Origin: Streptomyces pseudovenezuelae
Lineage (GTDB): Bacteria > Actinomycetota > Actinomycetes > Streptomycetales > Streptomycetaceae
NCBI RefSeq assembly: GCF_001513955.1
Contig: NZ_KQ948154.1
Coordinates: 62,001-126,000, forward strand
Direction: 5' to 3'
Length of the DNA: 64,000 nt
Shown here one piece after another: positions 15,949-24,932 of the stretch. How positions within the stretch are numbered: position 1 is the first letter of the stretch; each line of letters opens with the position of its first letter. The translations under genes were made by a program, and so were the position numbers. The notes under the pieces are model-generated. The model was not told where the DNA came from. It saw nothing but the letters and a program-made list of their open reading frames with translations, and made no database searches.

Positions 15949-17253
15949 TCAGCTGAGGCGAACCGGATTAACTACATCCGCGATCAAAACGAGGATTGTA
16001 AAGCAGATGAAAATCCCTGCCACCACATAGGCCACCGGCATCAGCTTCGCCACGTCGAACGGGCCCGGGTCCGGGCGCTTGAGGACCTTGGCCAGGTTGC
16101 GGCGCAGGGACTCCCACAGGGCGCCCGCGATGTGGCCGCCGTCCAGGGGGAGCAGCGGGAGCATGTTGAAGAGGAAGAGCGAGAGGTTGAAGCCCGCCAC
16201 CAGCATCAACGCCATCGCCAGCTGCTGGGTCGGCGGGATGTCGAGGGTGAAGATCTCGCCGCCGACCCGCGCCGCGCCGACCACGCCCATCGGGGAGTCC
16301 GGCTCGCGCGGGGCGTCGCCGAAGGCCGCGTTCCACAGGGCCGGGATCTTACCGGGGAGGGCGGCCAGGGAGTCGACGGCCTCGCCGACCCGGTCGCCCA
16401 TCCACACCACCGAGTCGCCGAAGTCCTGCTTGACGATGCCGGTGGCGGCGCTGAAGCCCAGGAAGCCGGCGGTGACGTACTCGCCCTGGACGTACTGCCC
16501 GCTGGAGTCCTTCTTGGCGACCTGGTTGGAGGCGATCTTCGCGGTGAGCGTGACGTCCTTGCCGTCGCGCTCGACGACGATCGGGACCGTCTTGTCGGGG
16601 TTGGCGCGGATGAGGTCGGAGAGCTTGTTCCAGTCGTCGGTCCGCACGCCGTTGAACGAGATGATCTTGTCGCCCGCCTTGAGGCCGGCCGCCGCGGCCG
16701 GGGAGGCCGGGTCGGAGGCCTTGCAGTCCTCGCGGTTCTGGCTCTGGGCGATCACGCACTTGGAGACCGAGCTGACCGTGTTGGTCTGCTGGGAGATGCC
16801 GAAGCCCATGAGGACCGTGAGGAACAGGGCGACGGCGAGGATCAGGTTCGCGAAGGGGCCCGCGAACATGACGATGACGCGCTTCCAGGGCTTACGGGTG
16901 TAGAAGAGGCGCTTCTCGTCGCCGGGCTGGAGCTCCTCGAAGGCGGCCGAGCGGGCGTCCTCGATCATGCCGCGCCAGGGCGAGGTGGAGCGGGCGCTTA
17001 TGCGGCCGTCGTCGCCGGGCGGGAACATGCCGATCATGCGGATGTAGCCGCCGAAGGGGACGGCCTTGATGCCGTACTCCGTCTCGCCCTTCTTGCGCGA
17101 GAAGACGGTCGGTCCGAAGCCGACCATGTACTGCGGCACGCGGATGCCGAACAGCTTGGCGAAGGACAGGTGCCCCAGCTCGTGCCACGCGATCGACACC
17201 AGCAGGCCGAAGGCGAAGAGCACTATGCCGAGGATGAACATCAGGGTCGTCAT
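15949..17253 (-). CDS. rseP: Site-2 protease RseP/RIP family, M50 metalloprotease
   Basis: Intramembrane zinc protease, expected to cut membrane-bound substrates such as anti-sigma factors. The 434-residue product begins with a transmembrane helix holding the zinc motif HELGH (His24, Glu25, His28). It has a PDZ domain in the middle (AAGLKAGDKIISFNGVRTDDW) and later helices with the second metal motif PLDGGH. The start is the ATG at 17253, which overlaps the dxr stop (ATGA); the open frame continues to 17553 but that part lies inside dxr. The pairing with dxr is conserved in actinobacteria. ispG, its usual next neighbour, is displaced by the recombinase insert. Confidence 0.95.
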   Translation of the reverse strand: MTTLMFILGIVLFAFGLLVSIAWHELGHLSFAKLFGIRVPQYMVGFGPTVFSRKKGETEYGIKAVPFGGYIRMIGMFPPGDDGRISARSTSPWRGMIEDARSAAFEELQPGDEKRLFYTRKPWKRVIVMFAGPFANLILAVALFLTVLMGFGISQQTNTVSSVSKCVIAQSQNREDCKASDPASPAAAAGLKAGDKIISFNGVRTDDWNKLSDLIRANPDKTVPIVVERDGKDVTLTAKIASNQVAKKDSSGQYVQGEYVTAGFLGFSAATGIVKQDFGDSVVWMGDRVGEAVDSLAALPGKIPALWNAAFGDAPREPDSPMGVVGAARVGGEIFTLDIPPTQQLAMALMLVAGFNLSLFLFNMLPLLPLDGGHIAGALWESLRRNLAKVLKRPDPGPFDVAKLMPVAYVVAGIFICFTILVLIADVVNPVRLS

Positions 17254-18506
17254 GCACGGGCCTCCGCCGTCTGTGCCGTCAGTTCCCGGGCCCGGGTCCG
17301 CGCCCAGGTCTCCGCTTCGAGGACGTCCGCGACGGTGAGCGAGGTGCCCCCGCGCGGGGTGCCGTGCTCGTCCACCACCCGGGTCACGGTCTCCATGATC
17401 CCGTTGAACGGCAGTGCGCCGGCCCGGAAGGCCTCGACGCACTCCTCGTTGGCGGCATTGAACACCGCCGGGGCCGTGCCCGCGAGCTGTCCCACGTGTC
17501 TCGCAAGGCCGACCGAAGGAAACGCGTCGTTGTCGAGCGGGAAGAACTCCCACGTCGACGCCTTGCTCCAGTCGAAGGCGGGCGCCGCGTCGGGGACGCG
17601 CTCGGGCCAGCCGAGACCGATGGCGATCGGCCCGCGCATGTCGGGGGGCGTCGCCTGGGCGATCGTGGATCCGTCCGTGAACTCAACCATCGAGTGGACA
17701 TACGACTGGGGATGCACGACCACCTCAATGCGGTCGAAGGGAATGTCGTAGAGGAGGTGCGCCTCGATGACCTCCAGCCCCTTGTTGACGAGGGTCGCGG
17801 AGTTGATCGTGATGACCGGACCCATGGCCCAGGTGGGGTGGGCGAGGGCGTCCTCGACGGTCACCTGGGCGAGGTCGGCCTTCGTACGGCCGCGGAAGGG
17901 GCCGCCGGACGCGGTGACGACCAGCTTGCGCACATCGGCCCGGGTTCCGGAGGCGAGCGCCTGGAAGAGGGCCGCGTGCTCGGAGTCGACGGGGATGATC
18001 TGCCCCGGCTTGGCGAGGGCCTTGACCAGCGGGCCGCCCACGATGAGCGACTCCTTGTTGGCGAGCGCGAGGGTGCGGCCCGCCTCCAGGGCGGCGAGGG
18101 TCGGGGCGAGTCCGATGGAGCCGGTGATGCCGTTGAGCACGGTGTGCGCGTCGGAGGCGGCGAGCTGCGTGGCCGCGTTCGGTCCCGCGAGGATCTCGGG
18201 GAGGGGCTCGGCGGTGCCGTAGAGGCCGCTGAGGGCCTCGCGCAGCTGTGGTACGACGTCCTCGCGGGCGACCGCGACGGTCCGCGCCCTCAGCCGGTAC
18301 GCCTGCTCGGCGAGGAGCGCCACGCGCCCGCCATTGGCGGACAGGCCGGTCACCCGGAACCGGTCGGGGTTGCGCAGCACGAGGTCGATGGCCTGGGTGC
18401 CGATCGAGCCGGTGGAACCGAGGATCACCACGTCCTTGGGTCCGTCGCCCGCCACGGGGTCGTAGACGAGGTGCGGGTCGGCGAGGGGGGCTGGACTGTC
18501 GCTCAT
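17250..18506 (-). CDS. dxr: 1-deoxy-D-xylulose 5-phosphate reductoisomerase
   Basis: NADPH-dependent enzyme converting DXP to MEP, the first committed step of the non-mevalonate isoprenoid pathway. The 418-residue product has the nucleotide motif VVILGSTGSIGTQAID near residue 27. The active-site stretches are NKESLIVGGPLV, PVDSEHAALFQAL and TASGGPFRG, and VVHPQSYVHSMVEF lies in the C-terminal half. A GGAGGG sequence abuts the ATG at 18506 with almost no spacing, so the true start could lie elsewhere, but no alternative with a better site was found. Operon with rseP. Confidence 0.97.
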   Translation of the reverse strand: MSDSPAPLADPHLVYDPVAGDGPKDVVILGSTGSIGTQAIDLVLRNPDRFRVTGLSANGGRVALLAEQAYRLRARTVAVAREDVVPQLREALSGLYGTAEPLPEILAGPNAATQLAASDAHTVLNGITGSIGLAPTLAALEAGRTLALANKESLIVGGPLVKALAKPGQIIPVDSEHAALFQALASGTRADVRKLVVTASGGPFRGRTKADLAQVTVEDALAHPTWAMGPVITINSATLVNKGLEVIEAHLLYDIPFDRIEVVVHPQSYVHSMVEFTDGSTIAQATPPDMRGPIAIGLGWPERVPDAAPAFDWSKASTWEFFPLDNDAFPSVGLARHVGQLAGTAPAVFNAANEECVEAFRAGALPFNGIMETVTRVVDEHGTPRGGTSLTVADVLEAETWARTRARELTAQTAEARA

Positions 18507-18540
18507 CCCTCCATTGTTGCCGTAAGGACGGTGTGTGGGG

Positions 18541-18572
18541 ACAGCGCGTCCCCCTCTCGGGGGGCGCGCTGT
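18541..18572 (-). terminator. Terminator between acyl-CoA dehydrogenase gene and dxr
   Basis: Fourteen-base arms (18541-18554 and 18559-18572) with one mismatch and a 4-base loop, very GC-rich. It lies 10 bases past the stop of the acyl-CoA dehydrogenase gene on the minus strand. Confidence 0.75.
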
Positions 18573-18581
18573 CGTGCGGGG

Positions 18582-20513
18582 TCAGCGGACGGGCCGGTGG
18601 ACGTTCTCCTTCTCGGAGGGGCCGGGGGTCGCGTCGGCGATCCAGACGCCTTCGCCGGAGGGGTCGACGACACCGTCCTCCAGCCAGGTGTAGGTGCCGG
18701 AGAGCACGCCCTTGACGACCTTGCGGTCCTGGTCGTCGGTGTTGTTCCACAGGCGGCCGAAGAGTTCCTCGACGCGGAGCCGGGACTGGCGGCAGAAGGC
18801 GTCGGCGAGCTGGTAGGCCTCACGGCCGTGCGGCTCGGTGGTGTAGAGCAGTTCGGCACGGACGCAGGCCGCGCTCATCGCGAAGAGTTCGGCGCCGATG
18901 TCGACGATCCGGCCGAGGAAGCCCTGCTTGGTCTCCATGCGGCCCTGCCAGCGGGACATGGCGTAGAAGGTGGAGCGGGCGAGTTTGCGGGCCGTGCGTT
19001 CGACGTAGCGCAGGTGCGTCGAGAGGTCGACCTCGCGCTTGAACTCGCTGTAGGAGTTCGGAAGTTGGCCTGGTCCGGCGACCAGTTTGGGGAGCCACTT
19101 GGCGTAGAAGACTCCCGCGTTCGCGCCGGCTTTCGCCTTGTCGCCGAGGGACTTGTCCGGGGCGATGAGGTCGCCGGCGACCGAGAGGTGGGCGTCGACG
19201 GCCTCGCGGGCGATCAGCAGGTGCATGATCTCCGTGGAGCCCTCGAAGATGCGGTTGATGCGCAGGTCGCGCAGGACCTGTTCGGCGGGGACCGCCTTCT
19301 CGCCGCGGGCCTTGAGGGACTCGGCGGTCTCGAAGCCCCGGCCGCCGCGGATCTGGACGAGTTCGTCGGCGATGAGCCAGCCCATCTCGGAGGCGTAGAG
19401 CTTGGCGAGGGCGCCCTCGATGCGGATGTCGTTGCGGTTCTCGTCGGCCATCTGGGAGGACAGGTCCAGTACGGCCTCCAGGGCGAAGGTCGTCGCCGCG
19501 ATGAAGGAGATCTTGGAGCCGACGGCCTCGTGGTGGGCGATCGGCTTGCCCCACTGTTCACGGGCCGTGGACCACTCGCGGGCGATCTTCAGACACCACT
19601 TGCCGGCGGCCACGCAGGAGGCGGGCAGGGAGAGGCGGCCGGTGTTGAGGGTGGTCAGGGCGATCTTGAGGCCGGCGCCCTCGGGGCCGATGCGGTGGGC
19701 CGCCGGGACCCGGACCTGGTGGAAGCGGGTGACGCCGTTCTCGATGCCGCGCAGGCCCATGAAGGCGTTGCGGTTCTCGACGGTGATGCCGGGTGAGTCG
19801 GTCTCCACGACGAAGGCGGTGATGCCGCCCTTGTGGCCCTCGGACTTCGGGACCCGGGCCATGACGACGAGGAGGTCGGCGACCACGCCGTTGGTGGTCC
19901 ACAGCTTCACTCCGTCGAGGACGTAGTCGTCCCCGTCGGGCACGGCCGTCGTGGCGAGGCGGGCCGGGTCGGAGCCGACGTCCGGTTCGGTCAGGAGGAA
20001 GGCGCTGATGTCGGTGCGGGCGCACCGGGGCAGGAACTTCTCCTTCTGTTCCTGGGTGCCGAAGAGCTTCAGCGGCTGCGGTACGCCGATCGACTGGTGG
20101 GCGGAGAGCAGCACGCCGATCGCGGGGCTCGCGGAGCCCGCGAGGGCCAGCGCCTTGTTGTAGTACACCTGGGTGAGGCCGAGGCCGCCGTACTTGGTGT
20201 CGATCTTCATGCCGAAGGCGCCGAGTTCCTTGAGGCCGCCCACGACCTCGTCGGGGATGCGGGCCTCGCGCTCGATGAGGGCGCCGTCGACCTTGGTCTC
20301 GCAGAAGTCGCGGAGTTCGGCGAGGAACTCCTCGCCGCGCCGGGCGTCCTCCTCGGGGGGCATCGGGTGGGGGTGGATGAGGTCGAGCCGGAACCGGCCG
20401 AGGAACAGTTCCTTGGCGAAGCTGGGCTTGCGCCAGTCCTGCTCCCGGGCGGCCTCCGCCACCTCGCGGGCCTCGCGCTCGGTGACGACGGGCTTGGTGG
20501 ACGGTGCGGACAT
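18582..20513 (-). CDS. Acyl-CoA dehydrogenase family protein
   Basis: Flavoprotein dehydrogenase of the acyl-CoA dehydrogenase superfamily, here 643 residues, longer than the usual 380. The N-terminal and middle domains (AFLLTEPDVGSDPARLATTA; KLWTTNGVVADLLVVMARV) and the C-terminal helical domain (REQWGKPIAHHEAVGSKIS; IRGGRGFETAESL; INRIFEGSTEIMHLLIAREAVD) are typical. A C-terminal extension of about 200 helical residues, as in VLCAD-like and FadE-type enzymes, follows. The substrate chain length is unknown. The start at 20513 has GAGGTGAG 6 bases upstream; the longer open frame to 20789 reaches repeat DNA and is rejected. Confidence 0.92.
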   Translation of the reverse strand: MSAPSTKPVVTEREAREVAEAAREQDWRKPSFAKELFLGRFRLDLIHPHPMPPEEDARRGEEFLAELRDFCETKVDGALIEREARIPDEVVGGLKELGAFGMKIDTKYGGLGLTQVYYNKALALAGSASPAIGVLLSAHQSIGVPQPLKLFGTQEQKEKFLPRCARTDISAFLLTEPDVGSDPARLATTAVPDGDDYVLDGVKLWTTNGVVADLLVVMARVPKSEGHKGGITAFVVETDSPGITVENRNAFMGLRGIENGVTRFHQVRVPAAHRIGPEGAGLKIALTTLNTGRLSLPASCVAAGKWCLKIAREWSTAREQWGKPIAHHEAVGSKISFIAATTFALEAVLDLSSQMADENRNDIRIEGALAKLYASEMGWLIADELVQIRGGRGFETAESLKARGEKAVPAEQVLRDLRINRIFEGSTEIMHLLIAREAVDAHLSVAGDLIAPDKSLGDKAKAGANAGVFYAKWLPKLVAGPGQLPNSYSEFKREVDLSTHLRYVERTARKLARSTFYAMSRWQGRMETKQGFLGRIVDIGAELFAMSAACVRAELLYTTEPHGREAYQLADAFCRQSRLRVEELFGRLWNNTDDQDRKVVKGVLSGTYTWLEDGVVDPSGEGVWIADATPGPSEKENVHRPVR

Positions 20514-20639
20514 CAGGCTCACCTCGTCGTGAAAGGGGATCTTGGGGGTCGTATGGTTACCGACGGGTGCTACCCGATCGTATGTACCTGATCCGGGGCG
20601 AGGCCACCACCCCTCGCGCGGCCGTTCGGCCCATGTCGA

Positions 20640-21420
20640 CGGAACGCGACACGGCATCCGGCCCGGGGGCGCCACCCTGATGCTCACCGGCCTCCGCCGT
20701 CCCGCGAGCCCCCTCTGCTGCCGCTCCGAGGGCCCCACCGCTGCCGCCCTGACGGAGGCGCCCCGGCGTCCGCCCGGCCGACGCCGCACTGAGAGCCACC
20801 GGCCTCGGCCGCTCCACGTCCGCCGCCCTCTGCCGACCTGACGGCACCGGCTTCTGCCGCGCCGGGGGCCCGACGCGCGCAGGCCTCACGGCGACTGGCC
20901 TGCGCCGCCCCTCCCCACCACCAGCGACCTGACAGCCACCGGCCCCCGCTCGGCGCGCACCCACGAACGCCGGCCTGGCGGCACCCGCCTCTGCCGCCCC
21001 GAGGGCGCGACGCGTGCCAACCTCCCAGCCACCGGCCTCTGCCGCCCCAAACCCCCCACCTCTGCCAACCTCACCCCGACGCCTGCCGACCTCACAGCCC
21101 GCCGCTCTCTGCCGCCCCAGGCCCTCACCGTCGCCAGCCCGACAGTCACCGGCCTCCGCTCAGCGAGCACCCACGAACGGCGTCCTGGCGGCACCCACCC
21201 CTGCCGCCCCGAGAGCCCCACGCACGCCAACCCCTCGCGGCCACCGACCCGTACCGCCCCAAGCGCCCCACCACTGCCAACCTGACAGTCACCGGCCCCC
21301 GCGCGGCGAGCACCCACGAACGTCGACCTGGCGTCACCTGTCCCAGCCGCCCACGGGCCCCACGCACGCCGGCCTGACGGCACCTACCCTTGCCGCCCCG
21401 CGCCGGCCTCACGACCCCCA
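20640..21420. repeat. Degenerate C-rich repeat region without a supported gene
   Basis: The stretch before the lacI operators has no believable gene. It is strongly C-rich on the plus strand and made of imperfect repeats. The clearest is a unit of about 92 bases containing cgagcacccacgaac, present at 20931-21022, 21141-21232 and 21284-21374 with roughly 80-85% identity by eye. Shorter pieces such as ctgccgccccgag and ccaccggcc recur throughout. Open frames on either strand translate to the same repeated low-complexity peptides and have no start signals. Confidence 0.75.
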
Positions 21421-21582
21421 CCCCCACCACCCGTCCCGAAGGGCGGCACGTTCGTTCCATGGCTCCTCGGGGGCGGTCGTGGTAGGCAGGAGGCCGCACC
21501 TCGGCGCGGCGGGTAACGGGCAGGCCGGGCCGGGTTCGCCGGGGTCGGTCCCGCCCCTGGGCGGCAGAGGCCCCCGAGTCCG

Positions 21583-21600
21583 TGTCGAAGCGCTTCGACA
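21583..21600. promoter_or_regulatory. LacI-type operator 1 upstream of lacI
   Basis: Perfect 18-base palindrome TGTCGAAGCGCTTCGACA with the central CG step usual for LacI-family operators. It lies 105 bases before the lacI start. The same 12-base core recurs at three other sites at this locus (21672 partly, 36655, 36815). Confidence 0.85.
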
Positions 21601-21671
21601 ACCTATGGACACCCACTCCCGGGGGAGCTACTGTCGAACCACCCCCACCCGCACCTGTTCGCACTGCGCAC

Positions 21672-21688
21672 TGTCGAAGCGCTTCACA
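21672..21688. promoter_or_regulatory. LacI-type operator 2 just before lacI ribosome binding site
   Basis: TGTCGAAGCGCTTCACA: one base shorter than operator 1, with one half-site changed. It ends 16 bases before the lacI ATG and directly precedes the GGAGAG ribosome binding site. With operator 1 it is 72 bases upstream end to end, a spacing that would allow looping and autoregulation. Confidence 0.8.
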
Positions 21689-21704
21689 AAGCTTGGAGAG
21701 CTGG

Positions 21705-22718
21705 ATGGTCACCCTCGCCGAGGTCGCCCAGCACGCCGGAGTCTCGGCGAGCACGGTGAGCTATGTCCTCAGTGGCAAGCGGTCCATCTCGACGGGCACC
21801 CGGCAGCGGGTCGAGGAGAGCATCCGCGAACTCGGCTACCACCCGAACGCGGGCGCCCGCGCCCTCGCCAGCAGCAGGTCGAACATCATCGCGCTGATGA
21901 TCCCGCTCCGCACCGACATGTACGTGCCGGTGATGATGGAGATCGCCATCGCGGTGGCCACCACCGCACGGACGCACGGGTACGACGTCCTGCTGCTCAC
22001 CGGCGAAGAGGGCCCCGACGCCGTACGCCGTGTCACCGGCAGCGGGCTCGCCGACGCGATGATCCTGATGGACGTCGAACTCGACGACGAGCGGCTGCCG
22101 TTGCTGCGCGGCACCGACCAGCCGTCCGTGCTCATCGGCCTGCCCGCCGACACCTCCGGGCTCACCTGCGTCGACCTCGACTTCCGGGCCACCGGCGCAC
22201 TGTGCGTCGAGCACCTCGCGAAGCTCGGCCACCGCGACATCGCTGTCATCGGCGAGGCCCCCGCGGTCTACGAACGGCACACCGGTTTCGCCGAGCGCAC
22301 GCTGGACGGACTCCGGTCGCGCGCCCAGGAGTTGGGCGTACGACTGCTGCACCGGCCGTGCGACGGCGGGTACGACGCGATGGCCGTGACGCTCGCCCGC
22401 GTCCTCGACGAGCGTCCGTCCACCACGGGCTTCGTCGTGCAGAACGAACAGGCCGTCGAACCCCTGCTAGCGCTGCTGCGCCAGCAGGGCCGGGCCATCC
22501 CCGAGGACGTCTCCGTGGTGGCGATCTGCCCCGAACAGGTCGCCGTGCAGGCCTCGGTGCGGCTCACGTCGGTGGCCATCCCCGCCCAGGAGATGGGCCG
22601 GCACGCCCTGGAGCGGCTGGTCGCCAAGCTGGAGGGCCGCGGTGAGGACGAAGTGGTCCTGATCGAGCCCGAGTTGACGGTCCGGGCGAGCACTGGCCCG
22701 GCACCTTCGGTGTCCTGA
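21705..22718 (+). CDS. LacI family transcriptional regulator of the xyloglucan locus
   Basis: The 337-residue protein has an N-terminal helix-turn-helix (LAEVAQHAGVSASTVSYVLSG, residues 3-23) with the hinge helix (NAGARALASSRSN), then a periplasmic-binding-protein-like sensor domain. It is expected to bind the CGAAGCGCTTCG palindromes and to release them on binding a sugar, plausibly a xyloglucan-derived oligosaccharide. The frame runs open upstream to 21582, but the ATG at 21705 has GGAGAG 5 bases upstream and gives the normal start of the helix-turn-helix. It is followed by the GH31 gene after 90 bases on the same strand, with no operator in between, so both are probably one transcript. Confidence 0.92.
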   Translation: MVTLAEVAQHAGVSASTVSYVLSGKRSISTGTRQRVEESIRELGYHPNAGARALASSRSNIIALMIPLRTDMYVPVMMEIAIAVATTARTHGYDVLLLTGEEGPDAVRRVTGSGLADAMILMDVELDDERLPLLRGTDQPSVLIGLPADTSGLTCVDLDFRATGALCVEHLAKLGHRDIAVIGEAPAVYERHTGFAERTLDGLRSRAQELGVRLLHRPCDGGYDAMAVTLARVLDERPSTTGFVVQNEQAVEPLLALLRQQGRAIPEDVSVVAICPEQVAVQASVRLTSVAIPAQEMGRHALERLVAKLEGRGEDEVVLIEPELTVRASTGPAPSVS

Positions 22719-22808
22719 CACGTCATCCACCGGATCCCCGCACCTCACACCACGCGTTCCGTGCCCGCGCGGCGCGCCCCTGTCTGCATTCCTTCAGGAG
22801 CACCCCTC

Positions 22809-24857
22809 GTGAATCAGTCTGCCGAAATCCAGCCCAAGGTCAGTCTCGCGCAGTCGTCGCCCACCGTCGGCACGTTCCGGGAGCGGGACGGCGCGCTGGA
22901 GTGGAGCGGCCGTCAGGAGACCGTACGCGTCGAGCCGTGGGGCCCGGACGCGGTGCGGGTGCGGGCTCGGCTCGGCGGGCCGGTCCTGGAGGGACTGCCG
23001 GGCGCCCTGCTCGACGAGCCGCCCGCCACCGAGAGCACGGTCAAGATCGGTGACGGGGAGGCCCAGTTGACGGTGGGCGCGCTGACCGTCCACGTCGACG
23101 CCGAGGGACAGCTCCGGTTCCTGCGCACCCAGGACTCCGCCGAGCTCCTCGCGGAGGCCCGCGCCCACTTCTGGTGGCCCGGCTCGCGCCTGTACACCGC
23201 GGTCGGCAACGGCCACCACCGCCTTGAGCAGCGCTTCGCCGCCTACGACGACGAGAAGCTGTACGGGCTCGGCCAGCACCAGCACGGCAAGCTGGACCAG
23301 AAGGGCCTGGTCCTGGACCTGGTGCAGCGCAATGCCGAGGTGTCCATCCCGGTCCTCGCCTCCAGCCGCGGCTACACCCTGCTGTGGAACAACCCGGCGA
23401 TCGGCCGCGTGGAACTCGCCCGCAACGGCACCCGCTGGGTGGCCGACTCGGCCCGCCAGATCGACTACTGGATCACCGCGGGCACCCCGGCCGACGGCCA
23501 GCGCCGCTACAGCGCGGTGACCGGCCGTACGCCGATGCTGCCGGAGTGGGCGGCGGGCTTCTGGCAGTGCAAGCTGCGCTACCGCACCCAGGACGAACTC
23601 CTCGCCGTGGCAAGGGAGTACAAGCGGCGCGGGCTGCCCATCTCCGCGATCGTCTGCGACTTCTTCCACTGGACGCATCTGGGCGAGTGGAAGTTCGACC
23701 CGGCCGAGTGGCCCGACCCGGCGGCGATGGTGCGTGAACTGGAGGAGCTGGGCATCAAGTTGGTGGTCAGCGTCTGGCCGTCGGTGTCTCCGCTCAGCGA
23801 GAACCACTCCCTGATGGAGCAGCGCGGGTACTTCATCGGCACCCAGTACGGCCCGATGGCGCACGCCGACTGGCCGGACAAGGGGGTCGCCTCGACCGTC
23901 CAGGTCGCCTTCTACGACGCCACGAACCCCGAGGCCCGCGCGTTCATGTGGTCGAAGGCCCGCGACAACTACCTCGCCCCGTACGGCATCACGGCCTTCT
24001 GGCTGGACGCCTGCGAGCCGGAGCTCAAGCCGGGCTTCCAGGAGAACCTGCGCTACTGGGCGGGTCCCGGTCTGGAGGTCGGCAACATGTACCCGGCCGA
24101 GAACTCCCGCACCTTCCACGAGGGCCTGAGTGCCGCGGGCGAGGAGGTCATCACCCTCAACCGCTCGGCCTGGGCGGGCAGTCAGCGCTACGGCGCCGCC
24201 CTGTGGTCCGGTGACATCGGCACCGACTTCCCGACCCTGCGCGACCAGATCGCGGCCGGTCTCAACACCGCGATGTCCGGCATCCCCTGGTGGAACACCG
24301 ACATCGGCGGCTTCCACGGCGGCGACCCGGACGACCCGGCGTACCGCGAGGTGATGGTCCGCTGGTTCCAGTTCGGCGCGCTGTCCCCGCTGATGCGGCT
24401 GCACGGCTTCCGCGACCCGGGGATGCCGCTGGGCCCGGACATGACCGGGGGCCCGAACGAGGTGTGGTCGTACGGCGAGGAGGCCGGCGCGATCATGGAG
24501 AAGTACCTGCGGCTGCGCGAGCGGCTGAAGCCCTATGTGCTCCGGGTGATGCGGGAGGCCCACGAGGAGGGGCTGACTCCGATGCGTCCGCTGTTCCTGG
24601 AGTTTCCGGAGGACCAGGCGGCCTGGGGGGTCGACGACGCGTACCTCTTCGGGGCGGATGTCCTGGTCGCGCCGGTGCTCACGGCCGGCGCGACGGCCCG
24701 TACCGCGTATCTTCCGGCGGGGGCCGAGTGGACCGACGCGTGGACCGGGGAGACCTACGCCGGTGGGACCACGGTGACTGTCGACGCACCGCTGGACCGG
24801 ATTCCGCTGTTCCTGCGGGGCGGGGCGCGGTTGCCGATTCAGGAAGTGCCGCGGTAG
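22809..24857 (+). CDS. GH31 alpha-xylosidase
   Basis: Expected to remove alpha-1,6-linked xylose from the non-reducing end of xyloglucan oligosaccharides. The 682-residue product has the GH31 layout: N-terminal beta-sandwich with YGLGQHQHGKLDQKG, a TIM barrel with the alpha-xylosidase-like stretch DFFHWTHLGEWKFDP, the nucleophile in FWLDACEPE (Asp400), the acid/base in LWSGDIGTD (Asp469), and C-terminal beta domains. There is no signal peptide, so it acts in the cytoplasm. GTG at 22809 was chosen because AGGAG lies 8 bases upstream; the longer frame starts in the lacI-GH31 gap. Alpha-glucosidase activity is the alternative, but DFFHWT and context favour xylosidase. Confidence 0.88.
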   Translation: MNQSAEIQPKVSLAQSSPTVGTFRERDGALEWSGRQETVRVEPWGPDAVRVRARLGGPVLEGLPGALLDEPPATESTVKIGDGEAQLTVGALTVHVDAEGQLRFLRTQDSAELLAEARAHFWWPGSRLYTAVGNGHHRLEQRFAAYDDEKLYGLGQHQHGKLDQKGLVLDLVQRNAEVSIPVLASSRGYTLLWNNPAIGRVELARNGTRWVADSARQIDYWITAGTPADGQRRYSAVTGRTPMLPEWAAGFWQCKLRYRTQDELLAVAREYKRRGLPISAIVCDFFHWTHLGEWKFDPAEWPDPAAMVRELEELGIKLVVSVWPSVSPLSENHSLMEQRGYFIGTQYGPMAHADWPDKGVASTVQVAFYDATNPEARAFMWSKARDNYLAPYGITAFWLDACEPELKPGFQENLRYWAGPGLEVGNMYPAENSRTFHEGLSAAGEEVITLNRSAWAGSQRYGAALWSGDIGTDFPTLRDQIAAGLNTAMSGIPWWNTDIGGFHGGDPDDPAYREVMVRWFQFGALSPLMRLHGFRDPGMPLGPDMTGGPNEVWSYGEEAGAIMEKYLRLRERLKPYVLRVMREAHEEGLTPMRPLFLEFPEDQAAWGVDDAYLFGADVLVAPVLTAGATARTAYLPAGAEWTDAWTGETYAGGTTVTVDAPLDRIPLFLRGGARLPIQEVPR

Positions 24858-24889
24858 GTCGTTCGTCGGATGCGGCTCCGTCGTGGCTT

Positions 24890-24912
24890 GTCGCGCAGTT
24901 CCCCGCGCCCCT
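24890..24912. repeat. Dispersed streptomycete intergenic repeat, copy 1
   Basis: Sequence beginning gtcgcgcagttccccgcgcc, in the gap between the convergent GH31 and chorismate mutase genes. The same element occurs at 32791-32813 (inverted, one mismatch), 57375-57397, and 57587-57606 (inverted). Confidence 0.8.
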
Positions 24913-24932
24913 GAAAGCGTGCTGTTGCTCCG

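Noticed and set aside
20886..21383. A 165-codon minus-strand frame with repeated GRRSWVLAERRPVTV-like peptides
   Set aside because: The peptides follow from the DNA repeats, there is no start signal, and other frames of the region are equally open.
21705..22718. CebR-type cellobiose regulator as identity of the LacI protein
   Set aside because: The palindromes here (core CGAAGCGCTTCG) differ from the TGGGAGCGCTCCCA-type CebR site, and the locus encodes debranching enzymes not needed for cellobiose.
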